64,000 nt of DNA from Planctomycetota bacterium. GTDB taxonomy: Bacteria; Planctomycetota; Phycisphaerae; Phycisphaerales; UBA1924. The notes beneath the pieces were generated by a model. It did not search any database. It was given only the letters and a program-made list of their open reading frames with translations, and was not told where the DNA came from. The translations under genes were made by a program, and so were the position numbers. How positions within the stretch are numbered: position 1 is the first letter of the stretch; each line of letters opens with the position of its first letter. Below, piece after piece: positions 56,377-64,000 of the stretch. Location of the stretch: NCBI GenBank assembly GCA_017303555.1, contig JAFLCN010000002.1, positions 289,752 through 353,751 on the forward strand, read 5' to 3'.

Positions 56377-58718
56377 GTACGCCCGCGTTCGATCCGGGGG
56401 CTGCGCGGCTCGCGGTGCAGCGACAGGTGCTGGAGACCTTGAGTCTTGTTGCGGCGGTGCTGATCGCGGCGCTTGCGATGCTGAGGGCGTCCACAACGCT
56501 GGTTGTGTTTCCGGGCTGGGATATGGACCCGATGAGCATGGCGGCGCCCGCGATCGGGTTGGGGCCGGCGGCTTCGTTGGGGCTGGATTGCGTGTTGATC
56601 ACGCTGTCGGGCGCGCTGATCGCGTTGAGTGCGCCGCTGGTGGGCCGGTTTCCGGCGACGGGGCTGATTCTGTTCCTTGCGGGCGGCGCGGCGATTGCAT
56701 GGCACGGGGTGTTCTCGAAGCAGGCATCGCAGGAGAATCTGCTCATCGGGCTCGGCTGGGCGGCGGCGATGAGCGTCGCGATCGCGCTCGCGCACGCGGG
56801 GCGATTGGAATCGGTGCGGAGAGCGGTCGCGGCGGTTGCCTTCGCGTTCCTCGGTGCGCTCGCGATGAAGTGCGCTGCACAGGTCTGGATCGAGAACAAG
56901 GAAACGATCGATTCGTATCGCGCGAATCGCGAGGCGATTCTGGCCTCGCACGGCTGGGCTGCGGACTCGTTCGCGGCGCGCACGTTCGAGCGGCGGCTTT
57001 ACGACGCTTCGGGCACGGGCTGGTTCGGCCTCTCGAACATCGTGGCAACGTTCGGCGCTGCGGGCGTTGCCGCGTTTGGCGTCCTGTGTTTTCGCGAGCG
57101 TGAATCGCGTGGACGCTGGCTCGCGGCCGTTGGGATCGTGCTTGCAACGCTTTGCGTCTGGCTGGCGGGCAGCAAGGGAGGGTGGGCCGCGGCGGGCGTC
57201 GGGCTGGCGGTTGGAATCGGCGGGGCAGCGATCGTCGGGAAGCGGCGCGGCGGGGGCGTGCTGCTGTTTCTTGCGATTCCGCTCGCGACGATCGGCGCGG
57301 TTGTTGCACGCGGGATCGCGGGCGAGCGGTTCGGAGAGCTTTCGCTTCTCTTCCGGTCGCAGTACCTGGCGGCGGCGGCGAAGATTTTCGTCTCGAATCC
57401 TGTCGCGGGCGTCGGCCCCGCGGGATTCAAGGACGCGTATCTGCTCGCGAAGAGCCCGCTCAGCCCCGAGGAGGTCTCGAGCCCGCACAGCGTTCTCTTT
57501 GACTTCGCGGCAACGCTGGGCCTGGGCGGAGTGGCGTGGGCGATCCTCTGGTTGACGCTGCTTGCGCTCGCCGGCGCCAATCTGTCGAAGGATGATCGGG
57601 AAGCGCCTGCGGGCGAATCGGGCGCCGCTGCGGTTTCGGCGTTCCGCTTTGGCGCGCTCGGAATCGCGATCGCCACGGTGGGCGGCGCGTGGCTTGAGAG
57701 CGCGATCGCGACGCCGTTGAGCGGGGTCATGCGGATCGCGGCGCTCGGGCTTGGGCTGATGCTGGCGTGGAGAGTGTGCAGCGCACGCCCCGGGGCGCTT
57801 CGGATCTCGCTCGCGGCAGCGGCGGCGGCGTGCGGGTTTCACGCGATGATCGAGGTCACGCCGGTGCAAGCCGGTTCGAGCGCTCTCTTTGCGGTGGTTC
57901 TTGGCATCGCGGCGGCGCCGCCCGGCGGTGCGACGGCCCAGGCACGCAGAGGCGTGCTGGTGCGGGCGATACCGGGCTTGTTCATCGCGTTGCTCGGCAT
58001 ACTGGCGAGTTTCATGATCGGCCGCGTGCAACGCTGGGAATGGCACTTGCTGTCGGGTGCCGAGCGTTTGGCGCCGATCGCGGCTCTCACGCAGGCGCTG
58101 TCCGAATCGACCGACGACGCGGCCGTGCGGAGCGCCGCTGAAGAACTCACACGCCAGCTCGGAACGTCGGTCGCGCCCAATCGCCAGGAAATCGGGCGCT
58201 CGCTCGTTGAAGCCCGAAGAAAGGCCGGGCTGCTGGCGTATCAAGACCTGATCCGCGCGATTTCGGAAGACCCGACCAGCCAGTTGACGCGTCAGGCGGC
58301 TTCCAACCTGGCGTTGCAACTGGCAACTCTGGAACACGACGGCGGGGCGCCGTCGTCGAAGTGGCTGAGGTCGGCATCGATCCTGGCCGAAGATGCTTCG
58401 CGTCTGCCGTGGCACCGGGCGCCGGCCGAAGCATGGTTGGCGACTGTCAAGCGGGGCATCGGCGAGTTGACACGGGATCGAGCAGCGCTGGAGGGGGCCT
58501 ACATCGCGACGGTCAACGCGTCGGCACTCGACCCGCAGAATCCTTTGCACGCGGTCAATGCGGCGCGACTGGCGCAGAGGTTGGGCAACGGAGTTTCGGC
58601 CCGGGAATGGGCGGCTCGTGCGCTGCGGCTGGATGAGAACATGCGGCTTGACCCGCTCCGGCGACTGGATGCGAAGGCGAGGGCCGAACTCGAGGGGCTG
58701 AGCAAATCGGGCGGGTAG
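56373..58718 (+). CDS. O-antigen ligase-like membrane protein with helical C-terminus
   Basis: 781 aa from GTG 56373 (VSTPAFDPG), GTGA overlap with the preceding stop. Ten or more membrane helices occupy residues 20-560. The Wzy_C-type region reads YLAAAAKIFVSNPVAGVGPA, GFKDAYLLAK then SPHSVLFDFAATLGLGGVAW with the conserved H. The last 200 residues are soluble helical repeats, TPR-like (EEVTRQL-, NPLHAVNAARLAQRLGNGV-type). The family links or polymerises lipid-linked glycans. It completes an envelope-glycan operon with the transferase at 55219. Confidence 0.85.
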   Translation: MSTPAFDPGAARLAVQRQVLETLSLVAAVLIAALAMLRASTTLVVFPGWDMDPMSMAAPAIGLGPAASLGLDCVLITLSGALIALSAPLVGRFPATGLILFLAGGAAIAWHGVFSKQASQENLLIGLGWAAAMSVAIALAHAGRLESVRRAVAAVAFAFLGALAMKCAAQVWIENKETIDSYRANREAILASHGWAADSFAARTFERRLYDASGTGWFGLSNIVATFGAAGVAAFGVLCFRERESRGRWLAAVGIVLATLCVWLAGSKGGWAAAGVGLAVGIGGAAIVGKRRGGGVLLFLAIPLATIGAVVARGIAGERFGELSLLFRSQYLAAAAKIFVSNPVAGVGPAGFKDAYLLAKSPLSPEEVSSPHSVLFDFAATLGLGGVAWAILWLTLLALAGANLSKDDREAPAGESGAAAVSAFRFGALGIAIATVGGAWLESAIATPLSGVMRIAALGLGLMLAWRVCSARPGALRISLAAAAAACGFHAMIEVTPVQAGSSALFAVVLGIAAAPPGGATAQARRGVLVRAIPGLFIALLGILASFMIGRVQRWEWHLLSGAERLAPIAALTQALSESTDDAAVRSAAEELTRQLGTSVAPNRQEIGRSLVEARRKAGLLAYQDLIRAISEDPTSQLTRQAASNLALQLATLEHDGGAPSSKWLRSASILAEDASRLPWHRAPAEAWLATVKRGIGELTRDRAALEGAYIATVNASALDPQNPLHAVNAARLAQRLGNGVSAREWAARALRLDENMRLDPLRRLDAKARAELEGLSKSGG

Positions 58719-59135
58719 ACGGGGCGGGGCGCGGCAAAGATGCGACGAAAAGCCCGGATTCGGACACCTGACAGAGCGCTTCCGGCCGCTTGATTGTGAG
58801 CAGATTTGGACTATTATTCCGCTCGCAAAAAGCGGAGCCGAACACCGGGCAATCGCCCGAAATTGGGGCTCCCCGCCGGACGGATGGGTGTTACCGATAT
58901 GGACGAGGAAGAAGACATCGCGGGGTGAGCAGCAACCCCGACGCCCCGCTCGCACCTCCTAGCGACAGGCCGCGAGTTCACCGATACCCGTTCTGCGTTC
59001 AAGTTCGAATCAGTTGAAAACCGCGAAGCGATCGTGCTCAAACGCGAGCCCGATCGCCCGAGCGAAGTCCCTGCCTTCGGGCCGGTCCGTTTCAGCGGCA
59101 CGGCCCTACGCATTCGAAATCATCAAGGAAAAGCC
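58719..59135. other. Long leader region of fusA
   Basis: 417 bp without a supported gene. With the promoter at 58790 the untranslated leader would be about 310 nt. It holds a short frame ATG-GGT-GTT to TGA of 14 codons near 58884 and GC-rich inverted blocks, perhaps an attenuation structure. Confidence 0.45.
58790..58817 (+). promoter_or_regulatory. Candidate sigma-70 promoter for fusA
   Basis: TTGATT at 58790 and TATTAT at 58812, 16 bp apart, in a locally AT-rich stretch. Confidence 0.55.
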
Positions 59136-61268
59136 ATGACCGCCGACCTGTCTCACATTCGCAACTTCGGAATCTGCGCCCACATCGACGCCGGCAAAAC
59201 GACGGTATCCGAGCGCATCCTGTTCTACACGGGCAAGAACTACAAGATGGGCGAAGTGCACGAGGGCACCGCGACGATGGACTTCTTGCAGGAAGAGCAG
59301 GAGCGTGGTATCACCATCCAGTCGGCCGCGACGACCTGCCCGTGGACCCGCAGCGGCAAGGAATACAAGCTCAACCTGATCGATACGCCGGGACACGTGG
59401 ACTTCACGATCGAAGTGGAACGCTCGCTCCGCGTGCTTGACGGCGCGGTCGCGGTGTTCGACGGCAAGGAAGGCGTGGAAGCGCAGTCGGAGACGGTGTG
59501 GCGTCAGGCGGATCGGTACAAGGTCCCCCGCCTTTGCTTCATCAACAAGATGGACAAGCTGGGCGCGAGCTTTGATTTCTCGTACGAGACGATCAAGACG
59601 CGTCTGGGCGCGAACGCGCTGCCTCTGCAGTGCCCGATAGGAACCGGCAACGAGTTCCAGGGCATCGTCGATCTGGTTGACCTGCGGGCGTATTACTTTG
59701 AAGGCGACAAGGGCGACAAGGTCACCGAGAAGGACATTCCGGAAGACCTGCAGGAATACGTCCAGAAGTGGCGCCACGAACTGATCGAGAAGGCGGCGGA
59801 ACTCGACGACGCGCTGATGGGGAAGTACCTGGAAGGCCAGGAGCCGACGCGCGACGAGATCCGCGCGGCGGTCCGCAAGGGCGTGGTCGCCCGTTCGGTG
59901 TACCCGGTCCTCTGCGGCGCAGCGCTCCGCAACATCGGCATCCAGTTGCTGCTGGACGCGGTTGTGGACTATCTCCCCTCGCCGACCGAAAAGCCGGACG
60001 TCGAAGGCACCGATCCGCACGACAAGAACGTCAAGCTGTCTCGCCCGCACGATCCGGCGGCACCGTTCAGCGCGCTGGTCTTCAAGGTCGTCAGCGACAT
60101 GCACGGCGACTTGACGTACATCCGCGTGTACTCGGGCACCTTGACGAAGGGCACGCGTCTGCTCAACCCGGGCAACGGCAAGAAGGAAAACGCGAGCCGC
60201 ATCTTCGAGATGCACGCGCAGAACCGCATCCCGCTCGAGCAGGTGACGGCCGGCAACATCGTCGCGGTGGTCGGCATCAAGGACTCGTACACGGGTGACA
60301 CCCTGTGCGACCAGGATGACCCGATCATGCTCGAGCGCATGTTCTTCCCGGAGCCGGTGATCGCGATGTCCATCGAACCCAAGACGACCGAAGACAAGCG
60401 CAAGCTGTCCGAGGCGCTGGGCGTCATCCGCCGCGAGGATCCGTCGTTCCGCTCGAACTACAACGAAGAGACCGGCGAAACGATCATCGCGGGCATGGGC
60501 GAACTGCACCTTGAGATCATCAAGAACAAGCTCACCCGTGACATGAAGATCAACGTCGCCGTCGGCAAGCCGAAGGTTTCGTACCGCGAGGCCATCACCA
60601 AGAAGGCCGAGTACGTGCGGGGCAAGTTCGTCAAGCAGACGGGCGGTCGCGGTCAGTTCGGTGACTGCACCATCCACCTCGAGCCCTTCACGGCCGAGCA
60701 GGCCGCTGCCGAGGAACTCGATTTCACCGACAACATCGCGGTCGAGAACGGCGTGACCGGCGGCGCGATTCCGAAGGAGTACATCCCCTCGGTCGAGTAC
60801 GGCATCCGCCAGACGTGCATGACGGGCGTGAAATTCGGCTACCCGATGATCAACGTCAAGGCGACGATCGTCGATGGTTCGAGCCACGCGGTCGACTCGT
60901 CGCAGGTCGCGTTCGAGCAGGCCGGCCGCCTGGCGGTCATGGAAGCAACCGAGAAGGCCGGACCGGTCCTTCTGGAGCCGATCATGAAGGTCGTCGTCAC
61001 GGTGCCGAACGATTACCTCGGCAACGTCACGGGCGACATCTCGTCCCGGCGCGGCATGATCATCGACACCGATGATCGCGGCGTCGTGAAGCTCGTCACG
61101 GCGGAAATCCCGCTCGATCAGCTCTTCGGCTACACGACTTCGCTGCGAGGCATGTCGCAGGGCCGCGCGAGCGCGACGATGGAGTTCCTCGAGTACCGCC
61201 CGATGCCGCGTGCCCTGCAGGAAGCGGTTGTCGAAGCGGATCGCGGCGGCAAGGTTGCGAAGAAGTAA
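59136..61268 (+). CDS. fusA: Translation elongation factor G
   Basis: 710 aa from ATG 59136 with AAGGA upstream. The GTPase domain has AHIDAGKTTVSER (residues 15-27), the switch segment EEQERGITIQSAATTC, DTPGHVDF and NKMDK. Domain IV (GQFGDCTIHLEPF) and domain V (SRRGMIIDTDDRG, FGYTTSLRGMSQGRASATM) are complete. It drives ribosomal translocation. No rpsL, rpsG or tuf neighbours are in the window, so it is outside the classical str operon. A terminator follows at once, so it is monocistronic. Confidence 0.97.
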   Translation: MTADLSHIRNFGICAHIDAGKTTVSERILFYTGKNYKMGEVHEGTATMDFLQEEQERGITIQSAATTCPWTRSGKEYKLNLIDTPGHVDFTIEVERSLRVLDGAVAVFDGKEGVEAQSETVWRQADRYKVPRLCFINKMDKLGASFDFSYETIKTRLGANALPLQCPIGTGNEFQGIVDLVDLRAYYFEGDKGDKVTEKDIPEDLQEYVQKWRHELIEKAAELDDALMGKYLEGQEPTRDEIRAAVRKGVVARSVYPVLCGAALRNIGIQLLLDAVVDYLPSPTEKPDVEGTDPHDKNVKLSRPHDPAAPFSALVFKVVSDMHGDLTYIRVYSGTLTKGTRLLNPGNGKKENASRIFEMHAQNRIPLEQVTAGNIVAVVGIKDSYTGDTLCDQDDPIMLERMFFPEPVIAMSIEPKTTEDKRKLSEALGVIRREDPSFRSNYNEETGETIIAGMGELHLEIIKNKLTRDMKINVAVGKPKVSYREAITKKAEYVRGKFVKQTGGRGQFGDCTIHLEPFTAEQAAAEELDFTDNIAVENGVTGGAIPKEYIPSVEYGIRQTCMTGVKFGYPMINVKATIVDGSSHAVDSSQVAFEQAGRLAVMEATEKAGPVLLEPIMKVVVTVPNDYLGNVTGDISSRRGMIIDTDDRGVVKLVTAEIPLDQLFGYTTSLRGMSQGRASATMEFLEYRPMPRALQEAVVEADRGGKVAKK

Positions 61269-61293
61269 TCAACGGATTCAGTTCGCGTCCAAC

Positions 61294-61325
61294 AACCGGA
61301 GCCGAAGGGCTCCGGTTTTCTTTTT
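61294..61325 (+). terminator. Terminator of fusA
   Basis: AACCGGAGCC / GGCTCCGGTT, 10-bp stem, 4-base loop, then TTCTTTTT. Confidence 0.92.
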
Positions 61326-61391
61326 GCGTTTATTCGTCAGTTGCCCACGGCGGAAGAGGCCATGCGACCTCTGGAACATCGGGGTCCGACA

Positions 61392-62198
61392 TCATGGTCC
61401 GAGCCGGAGCAGGCGTCCGATGGATCGCAGCACGCCGTTTGAAGGTGGGGCTGCCCGGCGCTGGTGCTCGGGAAGCGCGGCACGCGCTGCGCCGGCGCTT
61501 TCGAAGCCGGAGCCTTCGCGCAGCCCCTCCGAGATCCAGTCATCGAGGAGAGGATCGAGGCTGCTGACAACCTGACCGGGTGAGACGCCCATGGTGCGCG
61601 AATCGAGGCCGGTCAGGCAGCGGAAGAGCAATTCCATGACCGAGCGGACTTCGGCGCGAATCTCCTCTTCGCGGGCAACTCGAGCATCGCGCACGCCTTT
61701 GGTGACCATCCGCGCCCAGCCAAAGTGTTCGATCTGTACCCGACCCTGACGATCAACGAGAATCTGTTTGGGCGCGACCGATCCGTTGTAAAGCCGATTG
61801 CCGTGCATGTCGTCGAGCGCGTGCAGGATGTGATCGGCCGCGGCTTCGACTTCTTCCGGCGAGAGGCGGCTGCCCCGGGATGTTGCGAGGCTTTCAAGGG
61901 TGACCTGGCCCGAAGAATGGCCGAAGTAGGGCGTGATAAGAACGATGCGATTGCTGTCGTCACGCGCCACACCTTCAATCGGAGCGACGTGAGCCGCGCT
62001 CGCGGAGGTCAAGGCTGTCGCCATGGCCAACTGATCTGCGGCCGAAGTGGACTCTGCCGCGAGGAAGCTGTGGGCGACGTGGGCCGACTGGCGCTCGATG
62101 TGCTTGATGAGCGTGCGATCTGCCGCGGCACCGGCATCGAGCGGACGCACGGTGCGGTACTGGTCGGCGAGGCGGGGAAGGGATTCGAAAGCAGACAT
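61392..62198 (-). CDS. Degenerate Ser/Thr protein kinase-like protein (pseudokinase)
   Basis: 268 aa from ATG 62198; the frame extends upstream but across the hppD start. The C-terminal part aligns by eye with a kinase C-lobe: LHALDDMHGNRLYNGSVAPK where HRDLKP is expected (catalytic Asp missing), QILVDRQGRVQIEHFGWAR where DFG is expected (His for Asp), and EVRSVMELLFRCLTG for the helix after the activation loop. No Gly-rich loop or VAIK Lys is seen in the N-lobe. It is probably catalytically dead and acts as a binding or scaffold protein. Divergent from hppD. Confidence 0.72.
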   Translation of the reverse strand: MSAFESLPRLADQYRTVRPLDAGAAADRTLIKHIERQSAHVAHSFLAAESTSAADQLAMATALTSASAAHVAPIEGVARDDSNRIVLITPYFGHSSGQVTLESLATSRGSRLSPEEVEAAADHILHALDDMHGNRLYNGSVAPKQILVDRQGRVQIEHFGWARMVTKGVRDARVAREEEIRAEVRSVMELLFRCLTGLDSRTMGVSPGQVVSSLDPLLDDWISEGLREGSGFESAGAARAALPEHQRRAAPPSNGVLRSIGRLLRLGP

Positions 62199-62364
62199 TC
62201 GGGTCCATCGTATTTCGCCGGATTCGTGCGGAAGCGGCAGCGGGGTGGCAAGGCTTCTGCGTGAGGACCTGGGCGCCCCATGCCTCGTATCATGGTGAGC
62301 AGGTGCGTCCCGCCCCCACTCCAACCGGACGGAATTGCCCGGCGTGCCCGAACGGAGAATTGCG

Positions 62365-63627
62365 ATGTCCACACTTTCGCCCGCCGTCAAGCCCAGCAAA
62401 GTTTCGGATCCGCTCCAGCTGATCGACGTCGATCACGTTCAGTTCTACGTCGGCAATGCGAAGCAGGCGGCGTTCTTTTACGCGCACTGCTTCGGGTTCC
62501 AGATCGAGCAGGTCTGCGATCTGACCACGGGCAATCGCGATGCGGCACACTACCTGCTGACGCAGGGAAACATCCGGTTCATCCTGAGCAGCCCGCTCTC
62601 GCCGGAGCACCATGCCGCGATGGAAATCGCGATGTACGGCGACGGCGTGAAGGATGTGGCGTTCACGGTGTTCGATGCTGAGGCTGCGTATGAGCGGGCG
62701 ATCAAGAACGGCGCGATGAGCGCGTACGAGCCTCGCGTGTACAAGGACGACCGCGGCACGGTGACGATGGCGGGGATCCGGACGTACGGACGCGTGTGCC
62801 ACACGTTTGTGAGCCGCACCGGTGACTACGACCTGACGAAGGTGAAGCAGGGCGGGCTGTTCATGCCCCGGTTCAAGCGGCTCGATGGGGGCATGTGCAA
62901 CCCGGCGGACGGCGCGGTGGGCTGCGGCCCGCAGAGCGGCGTTGGAAGCTCGATCCTCGAGATCAACGAGTACAACAAGAAGAATCCGTGCGGGCTGAAG
63001 TACGTCGATCACCTTGTGGGCAATGTCGAACTGGGCAAGATGAACTACTGGGTGCAGTGGTACGAGAACGTGCTCGAGTTCAAGATGTTCAAGCACTTTG
63101 ATGATGCGGACATCTCGACCGAGTTCTCGGCGCTGATGAGCAAGGTGATGGCGAGCGGCAACCACCTGATCAAGATGCCGATCAATGAGCCGGCGCACGG
63201 CAAGAAGAAGAGCCAGGTGCAGGAGTACCTCGACTGGCACTGCAACACGCCGGGCGTGCAGCACCTGGCGCTGCGGACGGATGACGAGCTGCATTCGATC
63301 TCGACGCTGCGCAGCCGCGGCGTGGACTTCCTGATGCTGCCGGATGCGTACTACGAGAAGGTGTGGGACCGGGTCAACGGGATGCTGAAGCAGCACGGGC
63401 ACGAGGCGGTGAAGGAAGATCACAAGCGAATCCGCGACCTGGGGATTCTGGTGGATGCGGATGATGAGGGGTATTTGCTGCAGCTCTTCACCAAGCCGCT
63501 GCAGGACCGCCCCACACTCTTCTTTGAGATCATCTGTCGGCGCGGTTCGCAGAGCTTTGGCAAGGGGAACTTTAAAGCGCTGTTTGAGGCTCTGGAGATG
63601 GAGCAGGGGAAGCGCGGGAATCTGTAA
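62365..63627 (+). CDS. hppD: 4-hydroxyphenylpyruvate dioxygenase
   Basis: 420 aa from ATG 62365 (GGAG site). It converts 4-hydroxyphenylpyruvate to homogentisate in tyrosine breakdown. Fe(II) ligands are in GLKYVDHLVGN (His), GVQHLALRTDD (His) and PTLFFEIICRRG (Glu). C-terminal GKGNFKALFEALE is typical. The protein exceeds the usual 350-380 residues; the linker between halves (CNPADGAVGCGPQSGVGSS) and a Lys-rich loop near HGKKKSQ account for some of it. No homogentisate dioxygenase is in the window. Confidence 0.94.
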   Translation: MSTLSPAVKPSKVSDPLQLIDVDHVQFYVGNAKQAAFFYAHCFGFQIEQVCDLTTGNRDAAHYLLTQGNIRFILSSPLSPEHHAAMEIAMYGDGVKDVAFTVFDAEAAYERAIKNGAMSAYEPRVYKDDRGTVTMAGIRTYGRVCHTFVSRTGDYDLTKVKQGGLFMPRFKRLDGGMCNPADGAVGCGPQSGVGSSILEINEYNKKNPCGLKYVDHLVGNVELGKMNYWVQWYENVLEFKMFKHFDDADISTEFSALMSKVMASGNHLIKMPINEPAHGKKKSQVQEYLDWHCNTPGVQHLALRTDDELHSISTLRSRGVDFLMLPDAYYEKVWDRVNGMLKQHGHEAVKEDHKRIRDLGILVDADDEGYLLQLFTKPLQDRPTLFFEIICRRGSQSFGKGNFKALFEALEMEQGKRGNL

Positions 63628-63629
63628 GC

Positions 63630-63887
63630 GTGCCTGAAGATTCGAATACCCCCGTTCGACTAGAGACGCTGGATGCGTTGTGGACAACGCTGCTAAGACA
63701 GCCGCCGAATGATCGTCACGCCTTCGTTTTTCGCGGTGAACCACAAGTATTCTCAAGGGTGCGGCCAGCGCTCGATCGCGTCATTGAAGAAAGCCTGTCC
63801 GGCGATCAGCGATTGTCGTACGAAGTAAGCCTTATCCGTCGATTTACTCAGCTAGCCGGCCTCATGTTGCCATTAGCAGGCCGTTGA
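63630..63887 (+). pseudogene. FRG-domain protein gene truncated by an insertion sequence
   Basis: 85 codons from GTG 63630, two bases after the hppD stop. HAFVFRGEPQVFSRVRPALD is the FRG-domain opening (F-R-G triad), followed by LSYEVSLIRRFTQLAGLMLP. FRG domains normally run to 100 or more residues and proteins to 250 or more; here the frame enters IS sequence after about residue 83 and stops at a TGA within it. FRG proteins are of uncertain function, sometimes suspected in phage defence or toxin roles. Confidence 0.72.
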
Positions 63888-64000
63888 AAAACCCTCTTTC
63901 CAGCCTGTTTCAAAAAACCGCCTGATGCCAGCGAGCGAAGAGTACGGCATGCGCGGACGCCTTCAGCACCAGCCCAGCATCTTCGTCCAGATCAATCTCG
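63879..64000 (+). mobile_element. Insertion sequence, left end
   Basis: From about 63879 the sequence GGCCGTTGAAAAACCC looks like a typical IS terminus, followed 46 bp later by a transposase start. The other end is outside the window. Target duplication cannot be tested. Confidence 0.65.
63925..64000 (+). CDS. Transposase, N-terminal fragment (IS1182/IS5-like)
   Basis: The frame from ATG 63925, or more likely ATG 63949, reads MRGRLQHQPSIFVQINL to the window edge. MRGR-x(4-5)-P-x-F-x-x-I-N opens many DDE transposases of the IS1182/IS5-related groups (DUF772 type). Only about 17-25 residues are visible, so family assignment is tentative. Confidence 0.6.
   Translation, partial: MPASEEYGMRGRLQHQPSIFVQINL

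Noticed and set aside
56178..58955. Minus-strand frame of 925 codons antisense to the O-antigen-ligase-like gene
   Set aside because: Extremely Arg-rich and without motifs; a result of high GC in the third position of the opposite gene.
59106..60887. Minus-strand frame of 593 codons antisense to fusA
   Set aside because: fusA is certain from its motifs; the antisense frame is a compositional artefact.
62290..63756. Minus-strand frame of 488 codons antisense to hppD
   Set aside because: Composition is Arg/His/Leu-rich with no recognisable motif; hppD ligand motifs are clear on the other strand.

Overview
This 64 kb, GC-rich window looks like chromosomal DNA of a planctomycete, most likely class Phycisphaerae. 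The grounds are family-level. They include an ECF sigma factor of the TQP-TALVHEAYLRL type next to a large Ser/Thr kinase with WD40 repeats, and two prepilin-like proteins of the H-X9-DG style. Others are secreted proteins ending in a paired EF-hand (dockerin-like) module bounded by cysteines, a PEP-CTERM-like protein ending in an Arg cluster, HpnCDE squalene synthesis, and many small secreted or lipoprotein genes. No database search was possible, so all names rest on recognised motifs.

Layout. 0-8 kb: a truncated RsbU-type phosphatase and DUF2891 gene, an unknown HTH-like protein, a DUF1579 protein, DoxX, a beta-helix lipoprotein and an M29 aminopeptidase. 7.9-8.4 kb: tRNA-Pro(GGG) with a small GIY-YIG nuclease frame inserted directly after it and flanked by a second, degenerate tRNA copy. 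8.5-15.2 kb: dihydroorotase, RecQ, a GrpB-like protein, GAPDH and an Ala/Pro-rich lipoprotein. 15.5-32.2 kb: a carbohydrate region with divergent GH31 alpha-glucosidase and GH13 alpha-amylase, a ribose-type ABC importer (ATPase and binding protein on the minus strand, permease 5 kb away on the plus strand), a 744-aa dockerin-like protein and two prepilin-like proteins.

32.7-47 kb: RidA, the ECF sigma/kinase pair, a small channel-like protein, an exported D-2-hydroxyacid dehydrogenase, two small paralogous exported proteins around a PEP-CTERM-like protein, an alpha/beta hydrolase, a DUF2934 protein, an HTH-like protein, lipoproteins and an exported EEP-family phosphodiesterase. 47-52 kb: hpnE-hpnD-hpnC on the minus strand, divergent from ispH. 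This links isoprenoid precursor supply to squalene; no squalene cyclase is present. 52-58.7 kb: a GT2 glycosyltransferase and a tightly overlapping operon rlmN - TIGR02206-like membrane protein - MraY/WecA-like transferase - O-antigen-ligase-like protein. 59-64 kb: fusA with a long leader, a degenerate kinase, 4-hydroxyphenylpyruvate dioxygenase, and an FRG-domain gene cut off by an insertion sequence whose transposase runs off the end.

Intergenic spaces are full of dispersed repeats: REP-like palindromes (one lies in frame inside rlmN), inverted pairs of a CACAGAG-type repeat, a (TG)26 microsatellite, heptamer tandem repeats and a 105-bp dispersed repeat. Base composition also changes: the plus strand is C-rich in about 8-31 kb and G-rich beyond about 38 kb, whichever strand is coding.
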